Source of the DNA: Rhizobiales bacterium Y(2018)
GTDB lineage: Bacteria; Pseudomonadota; Alphaproteobacteria; Rhizobiales; Aestuariivirgaceae
Assembly (NCBI GenBank): GCA_005502925.1
Contig: SCPD01000020.1
Coordinates: 1 to 64,000 of the forward strand
Reading direction: 5' to 3'
DNA: 64,000 nucleotides
Shown: piece by piece, positions 63,619-64,000 of the stretch
How positions within the stretch are numbered: the stretch's first letter is position 1
Layout of the letters: every line of letters starts with the position of its first letter
The notes under the pieces: generated by a model
What the model was told of the DNA's origin: nothing
The model's input: only the letters and a program-made list of their open reading frames with translations
Database searches by the model: none
Translations under genes and position numbers: made by a program

Positions 63619-64000
63619 TCACACGTTAAGACGATGCTCGAAATAGGCCTGATGCTCACGCGACAGGCGACAGGCGAGCTCGACATCCTTCACTCTGATC
63701 GCATCGACGATCGGCTGATGGCTCAAGGCAGCCGCCATGAAGTCGATGCCGGGCTCCGACAGCGTGACGCGCGTGTGGATCTCGAGATGCAGCGAATCCC
63801 ATAATTTCAGCAAGAGCTCATTGCCGGCCGCCGCCACGATCATGCGATGGAAGGCGACGCTGTGGCGGATCATCTTCTCGATGTCCCGGGTAGCGGCGGC
63901 CTCGCGCATGAGGTCGACCTCACTTTGCAAGGCCGCGATATCGAGCAACGGATTCACTGTGGCGAGCCGGGCCGCCGCTTCCTCGATGGCGCCGCGCACC
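63619..64000 (-). CDS. GntR family regulator, FCD domain (partial, cut by window end)
   Basis: The visible 126 residues are an FCD ligand-binding domain (RGAIEEAAARLA...AFHRMIVAAAGNELLLKLWDSLHLEIHTRV in part), with metal-ligand His in FHRMI, SHQPIVDAI and EHQAYF. The DNA-binding N-terminus lies beyond base 64000. It is convergent with the reductase gene, 6 bp from its stop. Its role cannot be judged from this window. Confidence 0.85.
   Translation of the reverse strand, partial: VRGAIEEAAARLATVNPLLDIAALQSEVDLMREAAATRDIEKMIRHSVAFHRMIVAAAGNELLLKLWDSLHLEIHTRVTLSEPGIDFMAAALSHQPIVDAIRVKDVELACRLSREHQAYFEHRLNV

Overview
The window is GC-rich, densely coded DNA with no intergenic gap over about 260 bp, and I saw no insertion sequences, phage genes, tRNA/rRNA or CRISPR array. 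A DUF1127 protein, many high-affinity ABC importers with Tat or Sec solute-binding proteins, many LysR/GntR/AraC regulators, a GguC/AraD1-family protein and small palindromic intergenic repeats point to an alphaproteobacterium, most likely Hyphomicrobiales. This is inference from gene content; genus and species cannot be read from the window.

Layout, left to right. 1-3.8 kb: metY, an alpha/beta hydrolase, a DUF1127 protein and an AraC regulator. 3.8-9.3 kb: a carbohydrate ABC importer operon (minus strand) divergent from a GguC/AraD1-like enzyme. 9.3-17.4 kb: a six-gene minus-strand operon (PotD/A/B/C-type importer, M24 creatinase-like protein, FAD oxidoreductase) divergent from a MocR regulator. 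17.5-21.7 kb: a LysR regulator divergent from a flavin reductase, LLM oxidoreductase, tautomerase and hydrolase cluster, then a stand-alone nucleotide cyclase. 21.8-28.5 kb: a two-component system with an RND efflux pump. 28.5-32.8 kb: a PLP decarboxylase and a methanethiol S-methyltransferase (mddA) divergent from a BTAD/TolB-like/TPR regulator. 32.9-35.4 kb: two tandem L,D-transpeptidase/OmpA cassettes.

35.5-41.9 kb: an aminoethylphosphonate-type importer with a PbfA-like enzyme and a divergent LysR regulator. 41.9-50.1 kb: an IlvD/Edd dehydratase, DUF4387 and AtuA (DUF1446) group divergent from a GntR regulator that leads an Fbp-type ABC importer operon, with two FadR-type operators between them. 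50.1-63.6 kb: two related modules, each with an M19 dipeptidase-like protein and a family 5 peptide-binding protein but no permeases, flanking LysR/Lrp regulators and a homodimeric pyruvate-dehydrogenase-E1-like enzyme (MdeB-like). The second module also carries an amidohydrolase, a rhodanese, a tautomerase and a flavodoxin-fold reductase. The window ends inside a GntR/FCD regulator.

Most of the window reads as scavenging and catabolism: an importer, one to several enzymes and a dedicated regulator per locus. The least explained parts are the AtuA/DUF4387/IlvD/GntR/ABC locus, the duplicated M19 plus family 5 binding-protein modules with altered metal sites, and the duplicated transpeptidase/OmpA cassette.
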